From: JAWLAT01 sp041395325
Lineage (GTDB): Bacteria; Pseudomonadota; Gammaproteobacteria; Xanthomonadales; SZUA-5
DNA: 64,000 bases
Direction: 5' to 3'
Assembly: GCA_041395325.1 (NCBI GenBank)
Contig: JAWLAT010000006.1
Location: 124,001 to 188,000 of the forward strand
Shown here in pieces: positions 1 through 9,169 of the stretch. Positions within the stretch are counted from its first letter, which is position 1; each line of letters starts with the position of its first letter. The position numbers were made by a program, and so were the translations under genes. Under the pieces are notes generated by a model, which was not told where the DNA came from, made no database searches, and was given only the letters and a program-made list of their open reading frames with translations.

Positions 1-53
1 AGGCTGACCATGCCATCGTGCCGCAGCCACCGCCACGCTGCAATTGGCTTCGG

Positions 54-797
54 TCAGCTGGCTGCACGTTGGCGCACCGCCTCGAACAGGCAGATGCCGG
101 CGGCCACCGAGACGTTCAGGCTTTCGACGTCAGGGGCCATCGGGATGCGCACCAGATAGTCACAGCGTTCTCGGGTGAGCTTGCGCATGCCCTCGCCTTC
201 GGCGCCCAGCACAAAGCCGAAGGGACCGCGATAGTCCTGCGCGTAGACGCTTTCACTCGCCTCGCCCGCGGTCCCGGCCAACCAGACGCCGGCCTGTTTC
301 AGCTGGTCCAGGCAACGGGCCAGATTGGTCACCTGCAGCAGTGGCACGATCAGGCTGGTCCCCACCGCAGCGCGGTGCACCGCCGGCGTCAGCCCGGCAG
401 CGCGGTCCTTGGGCACGATGACGGCATTGCAGCCAGCCGCCGCGGCCACCCGCAGACAGGCACCGAGATTGTGCGGATCCTGAACTTGATCGAGCACCAG
501 CAGCAACGGCGGTGTGGCTGCGTTGAGCAACTCCTCCAGATCGTTCTCACCACGCTGTGGCAAGGCCCGAAAACGCAGCGCGATGCCCTGGTGGCGCTGC
601 TCGCCGCTGGCGCGCGCCAGTGCGTCGGCATCGCTGCGCTGCACCGCCACACCCAGCCGGCGCGCCTGCTCGATCAGCCCGCCCAGACGGCGCTCCGGTT
701 CGCCGCGAACCACCCGCAGTTCCAGTGCACGCTCGGCATGCCGTTGCAGCGCCAGTTCGACGGCATGCGGCCCGACCAGCCAGATTTCGCTGCTCAT
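54..797 (-). CDS. rlmB: 23S rRNA (guanosine-2'-O)-methyltransferase RlmB (SpoU family)
   Basis: This 247-residue SpoU/TrmH-type methyltransferase is expected to 2'-O-methylate G2251 in the P-loop of 23S rRNA. The N-terminal third is the substrate-binding domain. The C-terminal SPOUT domain shows the three family motifs: LDQVQDPHNLGACLR near residue 100, LGAEGEGM near 195, and SLNVSVAAGICLFE near the C-terminus. Length is normal for RlmB. Its ATG overlaps the rnr stop by 4 bases (ATGA), so it is translationally coupled to rnr, as in many gammaproteobacteria. The remaining 53 bases at the left edge of the window show nothing I can assign. Confidence 0.95.
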   Translation of the reverse strand: MSSEIWLVGPHAVELALQRHAERALELRVVRGEPERRLGGLIEQARRLGVAVQRSDADALARASGEQRHQGIALRFRALPQRGENDLEELLNAATPPLLLVLDQVQDPHNLGACLRVAAAAGCNAVIVPKDRAAGLTPAVHRAAVGTSLIVPLLQVTNLARCLDQLKQAGVWLAGTAGEASESVYAQDYRGPFGFVLGAEGEGMRKLTRERCDYLVRIPMAPDVESLNVSVAAGICLFEAVRQRAAS

Positions 798-3070
798 CGG
801 CGCCGCCGCGACGTGCGCCGCTCACGCGAGGGTCGTTCCAGCCGCGGTCGCGTCGATGTACGCCGTCGTGGTCGGCCGATGCTGCCGCCGGCGATCAGCT
901 TGAAGTCGATGCGCCGATCGGCCTCGTCGACCCGCAGCACCAGCACGGTGACCTGATCGGCCAGGCGCAGGCTGAGGCCTTCGCGTTCACCCGTCAGCGT
1001 GTGGCGGACCGGATCGAAGTGATAGTAGTCGTTGGGCAACTGAGTCACGTGGATCATGCCGCTGACCTTGCTGCCGTCGAGCTCAACGAAGGCACCGAAT
1101 GACGCCACGCCGGTCACGCGGCCGTCGAAGTGCTCGCCCAGATGCTGCGCAATCCACTGCATCTTGAGACGGTCGATAGCATCGCGACTGGCGTCTTCGG
1201 CGCGCCGGTCGGCCATTGAACAGTCCCGCCCCAGCGCCTCGATGCGACCCCCGCCCCACGGGGCCGCGGGTCCCTTGTGGCCGTCCAGGATCCAGCCGAT
1301 CGCCCGGTGCACGACCAGATCGGCGTAGCGGCGAATCGGCGAAGTGAAGTGCGCATAGGCGTCCAGCGCCAAACCGAAATGGCCGGCGTTGTCCGGCTGA
1401 TAGACCGCCAGCGCCTGGGCCCGCAGCACCATGGCCTCGATCAACGAAGCTTCAGATCGACGTCGGGCGCGGCGCAGCAACTCGGCCAGTTCGGCCGGGC
1501 TGATCGAATCGCTGTCCGGCAACGACAAGCCCATGTCGGCCAGGCTCTCGCCCAGTTCCTCGAGCTTGCGCGCTGGTGGCGCCGGATGTACCCGGTACAG
1601 CGCCGGTACGCGTTGGCGAGCCAGGAACTTCGCCGCGGCGACATTGGCCGCGATCATGCATTCCTCGATCAGCTTGTGCGCGTCATTGCGCTCATAGGGC
1701 TCGATCCGCTCGATCTGGCCCTCTTCGCCAAAGGCGATCTTGACCTCGTTCTCACCGAAATCCAGCGCACCGCGCTGGCGCCGCGCCTGCGCCATCACCT
1801 GATAGAGCGCGTAGAGATGCTCCACATGCGGCAGCACGGCTCCCAGTCGCTTGCGCGCGGCCGCCTTGCGCGGACCGATGGCGTCCCAGACCTGGTGATA
1901 GGTCAGGCGCGCCGCCGAGCGGATCACTGCCCGGTAGAAGCGACTGCGCGTGGTCTTGCCGCTATGATCGATGCTCAGCTCGGCCACCATGGCCAGCCGG
2001 TCGACCTTGGGCTTCAGCGAGCACAGCTCGTTGCTGAGTGCCTCGGGCAGCATCGGCACCACCCGCTGCGGGAAGTAGACCGAGGTGCCACGCAGCTGCG
2101 CTTCGGCATCCAGCGCGCTGCCGGGCTGCACGTAGTGCGAAACGTCGGCGATGGCGACCAGCAGTCGATAGCCGGAGCCTTTCGGTTCGCACCAGACGGC
2201 GTCGTCAAAGTCGCGGGCATCCTCGCCATCGATGGTGACCAGCGGCACTTCGCGCAGATCGACCCGATCGCGTTTGTCGGCGGCAGCGACCCGAGTCGGG
2301 ATGCGGGCCGCCTCGGCCAACAGGGCTTCGGGCCATTCAGTCGGAATGCCGTGGGTCTCGATGGCCAGTTCCACTGCCAGTCGGGGTCCGATGGCATCGC
2401 CGAGTACGCGCACGATCCGACCGACCGGCTGGCGGTGCACTGACGGCGGCTCGACGATTTCGCAGACCACGATGTCGCCAGGCCTGGCCCCACCGCCCTG
2501 CCCCTTGGGAATCAGCACATCCTGGTGCAGCCGGCGATCATCCGGGGCCACCAGATCGAAGCCGGACTCCTCCAGAAATCGGCCCACCAGTCGCGGTGAA
2601 CGGCGGGCAATGATCGAGACGATTGCGCCCTCCATGCGACCGCGGCGATCGCGACGCACCACGCTGCCGAGCACGCGATCACCGTGTAGCACCTTGCGCA
2701 TCTCGTAGGGCGAGAGATAAAGGTCTTCCCCCTCCTCATCCGGGCGCAAAAAGCCGAAACCATCGGCGTTGGCCAGCACCGTGCCGGCGATCAAATCCAG
2801 CTTGTCGGCCAGGCCGTAACCGCCGCGGCGATTGCAGATCACCTCGCCATCGGCAGCCATCCGCTCGAGCCGGGCGCGCAGATCGTCCAGCTGGGTGGCC
2901 TTGTCCAGATGCAGCAGCTCGGCGATCTGCTCGGCCTTGAGCAGCTGTTTCTCCTGATTGAGCAGGTTCAGCAGGGTGGTGCGCGAAGGCACGCGATCGT
3001 TGGCGTCGGCCGGGTCGGTGCCCGTTCGCAAGGGCCGGCGGCGGCCGCGGCCACCTCGATCAACGGCCAT
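794..3070 (-). CDS. rnr: Ribonuclease R (VacB)
   Basis: This is a 758-residue processive 3'-5' exoribonuclease of the RNB family, which degrades structured RNA in the cytoplasm. An N-terminal winged-helix region (SRTTLLNLLNQEKQ) precedes cold-shock domains. The catalytic RNB domain, with the acidic cluster GEDARDFDDAV near residue 283, spans roughly residues 265-590. An S1 domain (GRVTGVASFGAFVEL) follows near residue 650. The protein ends in a short Arg-rich basic tail, as in other RNase R enzymes. An AGAGG-like ribosome site lies about 10 bases before the chosen ATG. It overlaps rlmB by 4 bases, giving an rnr-rlmB operon. Confidence 0.95.
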   Translation of the reverse strand: MAVDRGGRGRRRPLRTGTDPADANDRVPSRTTLLNLLNQEKQLLKAEQIAELLHLDKATQLDDLRARLERMAADGEVICNRRGGYGLADKLDLIAGTVLANADGFGFLRPDEEGEDLYLSPYEMRKVLHGDRVLGSVVRRDRRGRMEGAIVSIIARRSPRLVGRFLEESGFDLVAPDDRRLHQDVLIPKGQGGGARPGDIVVCEIVEPPSVHRQPVGRIVRVLGDAIGPRLAVELAIETHGIPTEWPEALLAEAARIPTRVAAADKRDRVDLREVPLVTIDGEDARDFDDAVWCEPKGSGYRLLVAIADVSHYVQPGSALDAEAQLRGTSVYFPQRVVPMLPEALSNELCSLKPKVDRLAMVAELSIDHSGKTTRSRFYRAVIRSAARLTYHQVWDAIGPRKAAARKRLGAVLPHVEHLYALYQVMAQARRQRGALDFGENEVKIAFGEEGQIERIEPYERNDAHKLIEECMIAANVAAAKFLARQRVPALYRVHPAPPARKLEELGESLADMGLSLPDSDSISPAELAELLRRARRRSEASLIEAMVLRAQALAVYQPDNAGHFGLALDAYAHFTSPIRRYADLVVHRAIGWILDGHKGPAAPWGGGRIEALGRDCSMADRRAEDASRDAIDRLKMQWIAQHLGEHFDGRVTGVASFGAFVELDGSKVSGMIHVTQLPNDYYHFDPVRHTLTGEREGLSLRLADQVTVLVLRVDEADRRIDFKLIAGGSIGRPRRRTSTRPRLERPSRERRTSRRRR

Positions 3071-3223
3071 GAGTGGCGAGCCTCTGGAGCAGGTATGAAG
3101 TCAGATCGTCAGTCGATCGATCAGCGAAGTCGCAATGCGGGGGTTGATTCATCTGCACAGGCTAACGATCCGCGCCGGCAACTGCCAGCGATGGCGTGAT
3201 TTCGGGTGCTGTCACTCTGCCAC

Positions 3224-5806
3224 TCAGGCACCCAGCCAGTGGCGCACTGGCCGCCAGCGTTTGACCGTCTCCAACGCCAGACCCGCAGCGAAACCGGCGG
3301 CGATGGCTCCCAGCAACGGGCCGAAACCGGGCCAGGCAAAGGCAAAGACCGGTCGCAATGCCGGCAGACTCAGCGCCAACAGCAGGATCAGGCCGACGCC
3401 AGCGGCGATGCCCCAATAGATACGACGTGCGGGCGACAGCATTCCCTCCCAGGCCGGTCGACGGCTGGCGGTGCTGCGGATCAGGGCCAGATTGCCAGCG
3501 GTCAAGGCCACGAAGGCCAGCGCCCGTGCCGCCGTGTCGGCCATCCCCTGACCCAGGGCCAGCGCATAAACACCCAAACAAACCGCCAGCAGCACCACAC
3601 CGAGCAGCAATGCCAGCCACAGCTGTGCCGGCCCGACCAGCGGCTCATCGACCGGCCGCGGCGGCTGTGTCATCAATCCGGCCTCTTCCGGCTCGTTCTC
3701 GAAGGCCACCGAGCACATCGGGTCAATCAACATTTCGGTCAGCACCACATGCGCGGGCAGCAGCAGCGGCGGCAAACCCAGCAGCACGGGAAACAGGGCC
3801 AGACCGGCGATAGGCACGTGAATGGCGGCGATGTAGAGCATCACCTTGCGCAGGTTGTCGAAGATCCGCCGACCGGTTCGAATCGCGTCGACCAGATGGC
3901 TGAAGTCATCCTGCAGCAGCACGATATCGGCCGCTTCACGCGCCACATCGGTGCCACGGCGGCCCATGGCGATGCCAATGTGCGCGGCTTTCAGCGCAGG
4001 CGCATCGTTGACGCCATCGCCGGTCATTGCGACCACCTCGCCGCGCTGCTTCAGAGCCTCGACCAGGCGCAACTTCTGCGCCGGCTGGACGCGCGCATAG
4101 ACGTCGACGTCGGCCACTTGTCGGCTCAGCTCATCAGTCGGCAAGTCGGCCAGCTGCGCGCCTTCCAACGCGCCCCGATCAGTGCGCAAGCCTGCCTGTG
4201 CAGCAATGGCCAGCGCCGTCTGCGGGAAATCACCCGTGAGCATCAGCACGCACAGGCCGGCCTGCTGCGCCCGCCGTACCGCGGGTGGCACGCTGGCGCG
4301 CAGGGGATCCTGCAGGCCGACCAGTCCCAGCCAGTGCCAATCCAGCCCCTCGATGTCGTCTGGCGCTGCCTCGCCCGCTGCCAGGCGAAGCTGCGCCACG
4401 CCCAGCACACGCAAGCCCTGGTCAGCGAGCTGGCCCACCTGCGCCAGCACGTCTGCGGCTGCGGCCGTGCCTGGACACAAGCTCAGCACCGCCTCGGGCG
4501 CACCCTTGGCAGCCAGCAGCACGGCGCCGTCCGGCGCTCGCCAGGCCTGGGCGAACACCAGCCGATCGGTCCGCAATGGGTACTCGCGCAGCAGGGCAGA
4601 CGGCTCGCCGCTGCGACCCGACCAACCCTCGGGACCTTCGTGCAGCGCACGGTCCATCGGGTCGGCCTGGTCCAACCGACTGGCCGCCTGGGCGGCGTGA
4701 AGCAATTCGGTCAAGGCAGTGTCGGACGACCACGGCTGCCCCTGGCGCCATTCCGAAGCGCCAGCGGGAGCCTGCAGCGCCGCCAATGCCATGCGGTTCT
4801 CGGTCAAGGTACCGGTCTTGTCCACGCACAGCACCGTCGCCGCGCCGAGCATCTCGATCACCGAGGCGTGTCGTGCCAGCACCTGTGTCCGTGACAACCG
4901 CCAGGCCCCCATGGCGAAAAAGATCGCCATGGCCATCGGGAACTCCTCGGGCAGCATCGCCATGGCCAGTGCGATCGCCGCCAGGGCACCTCCCCACCAG
5001 TCCTGGCGCAGCCAGCCATAGCCCAGGAACAGCCCCAGACTGACCAGCACCGCGAGCAGCGCGAACCAGCGCACCAGCCGTCCGATGCCGCGCTGCAATC
5101 GCGTGGGCTCGTTGTCGATCTGCAACAGCGAACGCCCGATCTCGCCGCTGCGCGTTGCCAGACCAACCGCCAGCACCTGCATCTGCGCATGTCCACGCAC
5201 CACCAGCGTACCGGCATAGGCGGCCCAGGGTTGCGTATCGCCTTCCGCCGAAGGCTCGCTCAGCGGCGCCTCGGGCGCCAGTGCGGACTTGTCCACCGGC
5301 ACGCTTTCGCCAGTCAGCAGCGATTCGTCCACCGCCAGTTGTTCGGCGCTGACCAGCACACCGTCGGCGGCCACCCGCTCGCCTTCTTCCAACAACAGAA
5401 TGTCGCCGACGACGACGTCGCTGGCAGCGATGCGCTGCAATCGCCCTTCCCGACGCACGCTGGCCTGTGGGCTGCCCATGGCCTGCAGCGCCTCGACTGC
5501 GCGCTCGCTGCGCCGCTCCTGCACCGCCACCAGACCGATGCTCAGCAGCGCGAAGGTCAGCAGCAGCAGACTCTCACCGAGATCGCCGAGCAGCAGATAC
5601 AGGCCCGCCGCGGCCAGCAACAGCAGGAACATCGGCTCGCGCAATACCTGGCCGACGATGCGCAGAAAGCCGCGCCGAGGCGGTGTGGGCAGCGCATTGC
5701 GACCCTGTGCCTGACGGCTCGCAATGACCGCCTCCTGCGCCAGCCCCAGTGTCGAATCGGTTCTGGTCAGCGGCGGCTGCCTGGCTGCGTGAGGTCCTTC
5801 GTTCAT
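3224..5806 (-). CDS. Cation-translocating P-type ATPase (P2-like)
   Basis: This inner-membrane ATP-driven cation pump has about 860 residues. Visible motifs in order are an N-terminal cation-ATPase domain, LTGES (actuator), the phosphorylation motif DKTGTLTEN with Asp near residue 329, MTGDFPQTA, and TGDGVNDAPALKAAHIGIAMG-type hinge residues. About ten hydrophobic segments surround these. The M4 motif reads PEEFP rather than the PEGLP of SERCA-type Ca pumps, so the transported ion cannot be named. An upstream TTG at 5812 is in frame. The ATG at 5806 is preferred because GGTGAG at 5815-5820 sits 8 bases ahead of it but only 2 bases ahead of the TTG. Heavy-metal CxxC domains are absent. Confidence 0.9.
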   Translation of the reverse strand: MNEGPHAARQPPLTRTDSTLGLAQEAVIASRQAQGRNALPTPPRRGFLRIVGQVLREPMFLLLLAAAGLYLLLGDLGESLLLLTFALLSIGLVAVQERRSERAVEALQAMGSPQASVRREGRLQRIAASDVVVGDILLLEEGERVAADGVLVSAEQLAVDESLLTGESVPVDKSALAPEAPLSEPSAEGDTQPWAAYAGTLVVRGHAQMQVLAVGLATRSGEIGRSLLQIDNEPTRLQRGIGRLVRWFALLAVLVSLGLFLGYGWLRQDWWGGALAAIALAMAMLPEEFPMAMAIFFAMGAWRLSRTQVLARHASVIEMLGAATVLCVDKTGTLTENRMALAALQAPAGASEWRQGQPWSSDTALTELLHAAQAASRLDQADPMDRALHEGPEGWSGRSGEPSALLREYPLRTDRLVFAQAWRAPDGAVLLAAKGAPEAVLSLCPGTAAAADVLAQVGQLADQGLRVLGVAQLRLAAGEAAPDDIEGLDWHWLGLVGLQDPLRASVPPAVRRAQQAGLCVLMLTGDFPQTALAIAAQAGLRTDRGALEGAQLADLPTDELSRQVADVDVYARVQPAQKLRLVEALKQRGEVVAMTGDGVNDAPALKAAHIGIAMGRRGTDVAREAADIVLLQDDFSHLVDAIRTGRRIFDNLRKVMLYIAAIHVPIAGLALFPVLLGLPPLLLPAHVVLTEMLIDPMCSVAFENEPEEAGLMTQPPRPVDEPLVGPAQLWLALLLGVVLLAVCLGVYALALGQGMADTAARALAFVALTAGNLALIRSTASRRPAWEGMLSPARRIYWGIAAGVGLILLLALSLPALRPVFAFAWPGFGPLLGAIAAGFAAGLALETVKRWRPVRHWLGA

Positions 5807-5877
5807 GCTCAAAGCTCACCCGATTCGCTGGCGCAGGGCAAGTCCCTCGCGATCCACACGCTGCCATGACAAACCCA

Positions 5878-5906
5878 TTGACAAGCCCTGGCCACATGCC
5901 AATAAT
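5878..5906 (+). promoter_or_regulatory. Sigma70 promoter of tRNA-Leu
   Basis: A perfect -35 TTGACA (5878-5883) is followed after 17 bases by AATAAT (5901-5906), which matches TATAAT at 5 of 6 positions. The GC-rich stretch downstream of the -10 suits a stringently controlled stable-RNA promoter. The tRNA starts 35 bases beyond the -10. Confidence 0.8.
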
Positions 5907-5940
5907 TCGCGGCTCTTCGGCGCCTGGCGCCGGGACCTCG

Positions 5941-6026
<86 letters not shown>

Positions 6027-6041
6027 ACTGATGATTGCTTC

Positions 6042-6073
6042 GACGCCGGCCTCGTGCCGGCGTCGGCGTTTCC
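6042..6073 (+). terminator. Possible terminator after tRNA-Leu
   Basis: A perfect 9-bp stem (GACGCCGGC at 6042-6050 and GCCGGCGTC at 6056-6064) encloses the loop CTCGT. It is followed by GGCGTTTCC, so the T-tract is weak. It lies between the tRNA and tdh and may end tRNA transcription only partly. Some read-through into tdh is plausible. Confidence 0.45.
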
Positions 6074-6084
6074 GGGAGGGGACG

Positions 6085-7119
6085 ATGGCGGCAACGATGC
6101 GGGCGCTGGTCAAGAGTCGCGCCGAAAAGGGCATCTGGATGGAATCGGTGCCGATTCCCGAGATTGGCCCGAACGAAGTGCTGGTGCGACTGGAGAAGAC
6201 CGCGATCTGCGGCACCGATCTGCACATCTACCAATGGGACGAATGGTCGCAGCGGACGATCCGACCCGGTCTGGTCATCGGCCATGAGTTCGTCGGCCGC
6301 ATCCAAGAAGTCGGCACTGCGGTGCAGGGCTACGTACCCGGTCAGCGAGTGTCCGCCGAGGGTCATGTGGTCTGCGGTGTCTGCCGCAACTGCCGCGCTG
6401 GCCGGCCCCATCTGTGCCCCAACACCACCGGCATCGGTGTCAATCGCGACGGCGCCTTCGCCGAGTATGTGGCGGTGCCAGCCAGCAATCTGTGGCCGAT
6501 CCCCGACTCGATTCCCTCCGAACTGGCGGCCTTCTTCGACCCCTACGGCAACGCCGCCCACTGCGCGCTGGAGTTCGACCTGATCGGCGAGGATGTGCTG
6601 ATCACCGGAGCCGGGCCAATCGGCATCATCGCCGCCGGTATCGCCAAGCACGTCGGCGCCCGCAATGTGGTGGTGACCGACGTCAACGACTATCGACTGA
6701 AGCTGGCCGCCGACATGGGTGCCACCCGCACCGTCAATGTCACCCGGCAGTCGCTGCGCTCGGTCATGGGCGAGTTGCAGATGGAGGGTTTTGACGTTGG
6801 CATGGAGATGAGTGGCCACCCGGGCGCCTTCAACGACATGCTCGACGCGATGTATCACGGTGGCAAGATCGCCCTGCTCGGCATCCTCCCGCGCGGCGCC
6901 GGTATCGACTGGGACAAGGTGATCTTCAAGGGACTGGTGTTGCACGGCATCTACGGCCGGCGCATGTACGAGACCTGGTACAAGATGACGCAGATGCTGC
7001 TGACCGGATTCCCGTTGCAAAAGGTGCTGACACACCAGTTCAGCATTGACGATTTCCAGGACGGGTTCGAGCTGATGGCCTCGGGACAGTGCGGCAAGGT
7101 GGTCTGCAACTGGACTTGA
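6085..7119 (+). CDS. tdh: L-threonine 3-dehydrogenase
   Basis: This is a zinc-dependent medium-chain dehydrogenase of 344 residues that oxidises L-threonine to 2-amino-3-ketobutyrate with NAD+. Visible motifs are the catalytic zinc region AICGTDLHIYQWDEW and GHEFVGR. A structural zinc lobe with closely spaced Cys (CGVCRNCRAGRPHLC) follows. The Rossmann motif is ITGAGPIGIIAAG. The sequence follows E. coli Tdh closely. The ATG at 6085 was chosen because GGGAGGGG sits just upstream; an in-frame ATG at 6097 is an alternative. No kbl partner (2-amino-3-ketobutyrate CoA ligase) is adjacent, although it usually sits next to tdh in E. coli. Confidence 0.95.
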   Translation: MAATMRALVKSRAEKGIWMESVPIPEIGPNEVLVRLEKTAICGTDLHIYQWDEWSQRTIRPGLVIGHEFVGRIQEVGTAVQGYVPGQRVSAEGHVVCGVCRNCRAGRPHLCPNTTGIGVNRDGAFAEYVAVPASNLWPIPDSIPSELAAFFDPYGNAAHCALEFDLIGEDVLITGAGPIGIIAAGIAKHVGARNVVVTDVNDYRLKLAADMGATRTVNVTRQSLRSVMGELQMEGFDVGMEMSGHPGAFNDMLDAMYHGGKIALLGILPRGAGIDWDKVIFKGLVLHGIYGRRMYETWYKMTQMLLTGFPLQKVLTHQFSIDDFQDGFELMASGQCGKVVCNWT

Positions 7120-7227
7120 GTGACGTCACCGGCTTCGATCCGTGACAGAACTCCCGGCCCGCTGCCCTTCCCTGTGACGGCGGCTGGAGTAGGATGAACG
7201 GATTGGTTCACCACAGGAGAGGCTGTG

Positions 7228-7545
7228 ATGAAATGTGTCCCCCTGATGTTGGCTGCGGGTCTGCTGCTCGCATTGCCGGTCAGCGCCGAGACCTTGCTGA
7301 TCGAGCGTGCGCGCAAGGCCGAACACACCGCGACGCCGGCGCGTGGTTCCTCGATGGATGCGGTGCGCGCGCTGTATGGCGAGCCGACCTCGATACACGG
7401 ACCGGTCGGCCAACCGCCGATCACGCGCTGGGACTACCCGGCCTTCGCCGTGTATTTCGAGTATCAGCACGTCATCAATTCGGTCCTGCACAAGTCACAC
7501 GACCTGGAGATGGGCCCGCGCCGCGTCGCCCAGCCTGCTCGCTGA
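7228..7545 (+). CDS. Small exported protein, SmpA/OmlA-like fold (hypothetical)
   Basis: This is a 105-residue protein with a clear Sec signal peptide (hydrophobic run ending VSAE near residue 22). The mature part contains SMDAVRALYGEPTSIHGPVG followed by RWDYPAFAVYFEYQHVINSVL. That resembles the small beta domain of SmpA/BamE/OmlA-type periplasmic proteins, a family assignment made by pattern only. The ATG at 7228 is favoured over the GTG at 7225 because AGGAGAGG at 7215-7222 gives a 5-base spacing. It probably heads a short transcript with the agmatine deiminase-like gene 19 bases downstream. Function unknown. Confidence 0.8.
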   Translation: MKCVPLMLAAGLLLALPVSAETLLIERARKAEHTATPARGSSMDAVRALYGEPTSIHGPVGQPPITRWDYPAFAVYFEYQHVINSVLHKSHDLEMGPRRVAQPAR

Positions 7546-7564
7546 TGCCCGGTCGCGCTCGCCG

Positions 7565-8608
7565 ATGAGGGGAGAGGTCGCGCGCCATCTGCCCGCAGAG
7601 TGGGTTGAGCAGGATGCCATCCTGCTGGCCTGGCCCCATGCCGGCACCGATTGGGCACCCTGGCTGGACGCCGTTCGTGAATGCTACCGCCGCCTCATCG
7701 CAGCGCTGCAGCCGCATGTGCGGGTATTGCTGCTGGTGGCGGACGACGAGGTCGGCCGTGACGCCCGCCGGGCGCTGTCCGGACCGATGTTGCCCGGACG
7801 CGTCCGCTTGCTCGAGGTCCCCTATCACGACACCTGGTTGCGCGATTCCGGCCCCATCACCGTGCGCGAAGCTGGTCGGCCGCTGTGGCTGGATTTTCGC
7901 TTCACCGGTTGGGGCGGCAAGTTTGCTGCGGACACCGACGACGCGCTGATCGAGCAGTTGCAGCAGCTGCCCGTCTTCGAAAACATCACCCGGGAGCGGG
8001 TCGACTTCGCGCTGGAAGGCGGCGCCATCGAGAGCGATGGACTAGGCACGATCCTGACCACCTGGCAATGCCTGTCTCAACGCCACGGCAGTGCCGAGCG
8101 CAGTCAGGTGCTGGCCGAGCTTTGCCACAGTCTGGGTGCACAGCGGGTCCTGGTACTGGAGCACGGCGCTCTGCAGGGCGATGACACCGATGCGCACATC
8201 GACACGCTGGCACGCTTTGCCAGTCCCGACAGCATCGTCTATCAGGCCTGCGACGACGAGCAGGATCCGCATTTCCAGACACTCAATGCGATGGCTGCAG
8301 AAGTGGCCGCGCTGCGAACTCGGGAGGGCAATCCCTACCGACTCCATGCCCTGCCCTGGGCGCCCGCCATCCATGCAGCCGACGGACGCCGGTTGGCCGC
8401 TTCCTATGCCAACTTCCTGATCAGCAATGGCGCCGTGTTCATGCCCGGCTATGGCGTGGCCACCGATCAAGGCGCTGCCGAAGTGCTGGCCGAGGCTTTT
8501 CCCGCTCACACCATCGTGCCGGTGCCCTGCCGTCCGTTGATCGAACAGAACGGCAGTCTGCACTGCATCAGCATGCAGTTGCCGGCCGGCTGCCTGGCCG
8601 TGGCATGA
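7565..8608 (+). CDS. aguA: Agmatine deiminase / peptidyl-arginine deiminase family protein
   Basis: This 347-residue guanidino-group-modifying enzyme is expected to convert agmatine to N-carbamoylputrescine and ammonia. Family signatures are LPAEWVEQDAILLAWPHAGTDW at the N-terminus, YHDTWLRDSGPI, LEGGAIESDG, the His region DDTDAHIDTLARF, and the catalytic Cys334 in SLHCIS near the C-terminus. The ATG at 7565 places the conserved LPAEW at residue 9. The upstream ribosome site is weak. The expected pathway partner, N-carbamoylputrescine amidase, is not adjacent. The next gene overlaps it by 4 bases. The family fit is strong, but agmatine specificity is inferred. Confidence 0.88.
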   Translation: MRGEVARHLPAEWVEQDAILLAWPHAGTDWAPWLDAVRECYRRLIAALQPHVRVLLLVADDEVGRDARRALSGPMLPGRVRLLEVPYHDTWLRDSGPITVREAGRPLWLDFRFTGWGGKFAADTDDALIEQLQQLPVFENITRERVDFALEGGAIESDGLGTILTTWQCLSQRHGSAERSQVLAELCHSLGAQRVLVLEHGALQGDDTDAHIDTLARFASPDSIVYQACDDEQDPHFQTLNAMAAEVAALRTREGNPYRLHALPWAPAIHAADGRRLAASYANFLISNGAVFMPGYGVATDQGAAEVLAEAFPAHTIVPVPCRPLIEQNGSLHCISMQLPAGCLAVA

Positions 8609-9033
8609 GCCGGCCTCGCTCACGCTTCGGCGCCCTGCGCGAAGTCCTGGTGTTTCAGTTCAAGCTGGCGCTGGACGCCATTCGTGACCTGGCCATCAGT
8701 CCACTGTCGTGGATCGCCGCGGCCGTTGATTTCGTGTTTCCAAACGGACCACGCTGGTTCTATCGGGTGCTGGCACTGGGACGTCGCAGCGAGGAGATCA
8801 TCCGTCTGTGGCACATCCCGGGCGATGCGCCCGAAAGTCCGGACGAGATCGCTGCCCGACTGCAACAACTGGAGGACTGGCTGCGACAGGAAGCGACTTC
8901 CACGCAGAATCGTGAAGCCATCCGAGCCTGGGCCCTGCGCATGGGCAACCGACTGAATTTCAACGGCCGCCCGCCTCCCGCGCTGGACGTACTGCCTGCC
9001 CAGGATGAGCCCGCACCACCACCTGAGCGTTGA
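8605..9033 (+). CDS. Hypothetical protein, membrane-associated
   Basis: This 142-residue protein has no domain I recognise. It has a basic N-terminus, a moderately hydrophobic stretch (LDAIRDLAISPLSWIAAAVDFVF, residues about 23-45), a helical charged middle and a Pro-rich tail. Its ATG overlaps the stop of the agmatine deiminase-like gene by 4 bases (ATGA), so the two are co-translated. No enzymatic motif is visible. Confidence 0.75.
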   Translation: MSRPRSRFGALREVLVFQFKLALDAIRDLAISPLSWIAAAVDFVFPNGPRWFYRVLALGRRSEEIIRLWHIPGDAPESPDEIAARLQQLEDWLRQEATSTQNREAIRAWALRMGNRLNFNGRPPPALDVLPAQDEPAPPPER

Positions 9034-9110
9034 ACTCGGTCATCTCGACACCACTCGTCGCAGACCTTAAGCCATTGATGCAGGCTATCAGTCAAATAAA
9101 AACGATTGAC

Positions 9111-9159
9111 TTGATATCAACGCTGCGCGGCTCCAATATGGATGCGAATCATTCGTATC
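9111..9159 (+). promoter_or_regulatory. Candidate promoter with Fur-like operator
   Basis: TTGATA (9111-9116, 5 of 6 to TTGACA) and CAATAT (9134-9139) are separated by 17 bases. Directly downstream lies GATGCGAATCATTCGTATC (9141-9159). This is a 9-1-9 inverted repeat with 8 of 9 positions paired, the architecture of Fur boxes, and it contains the GAATCATTC core common in them. It would overlap the transcription start and ends 10 bases before the DUF2061 ATG. Fur binding is inferred. Confidence 0.45.
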
Positions 9160-9169
9160 CAGGTGCGCG

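Noticed and set aside
7121..7130. Palindrome GTGACGTCAC just after tdh
   Set aside because: A 10-bp palindrome alone is expected by chance at this length of sequence, and no promoter or partner copy is near.
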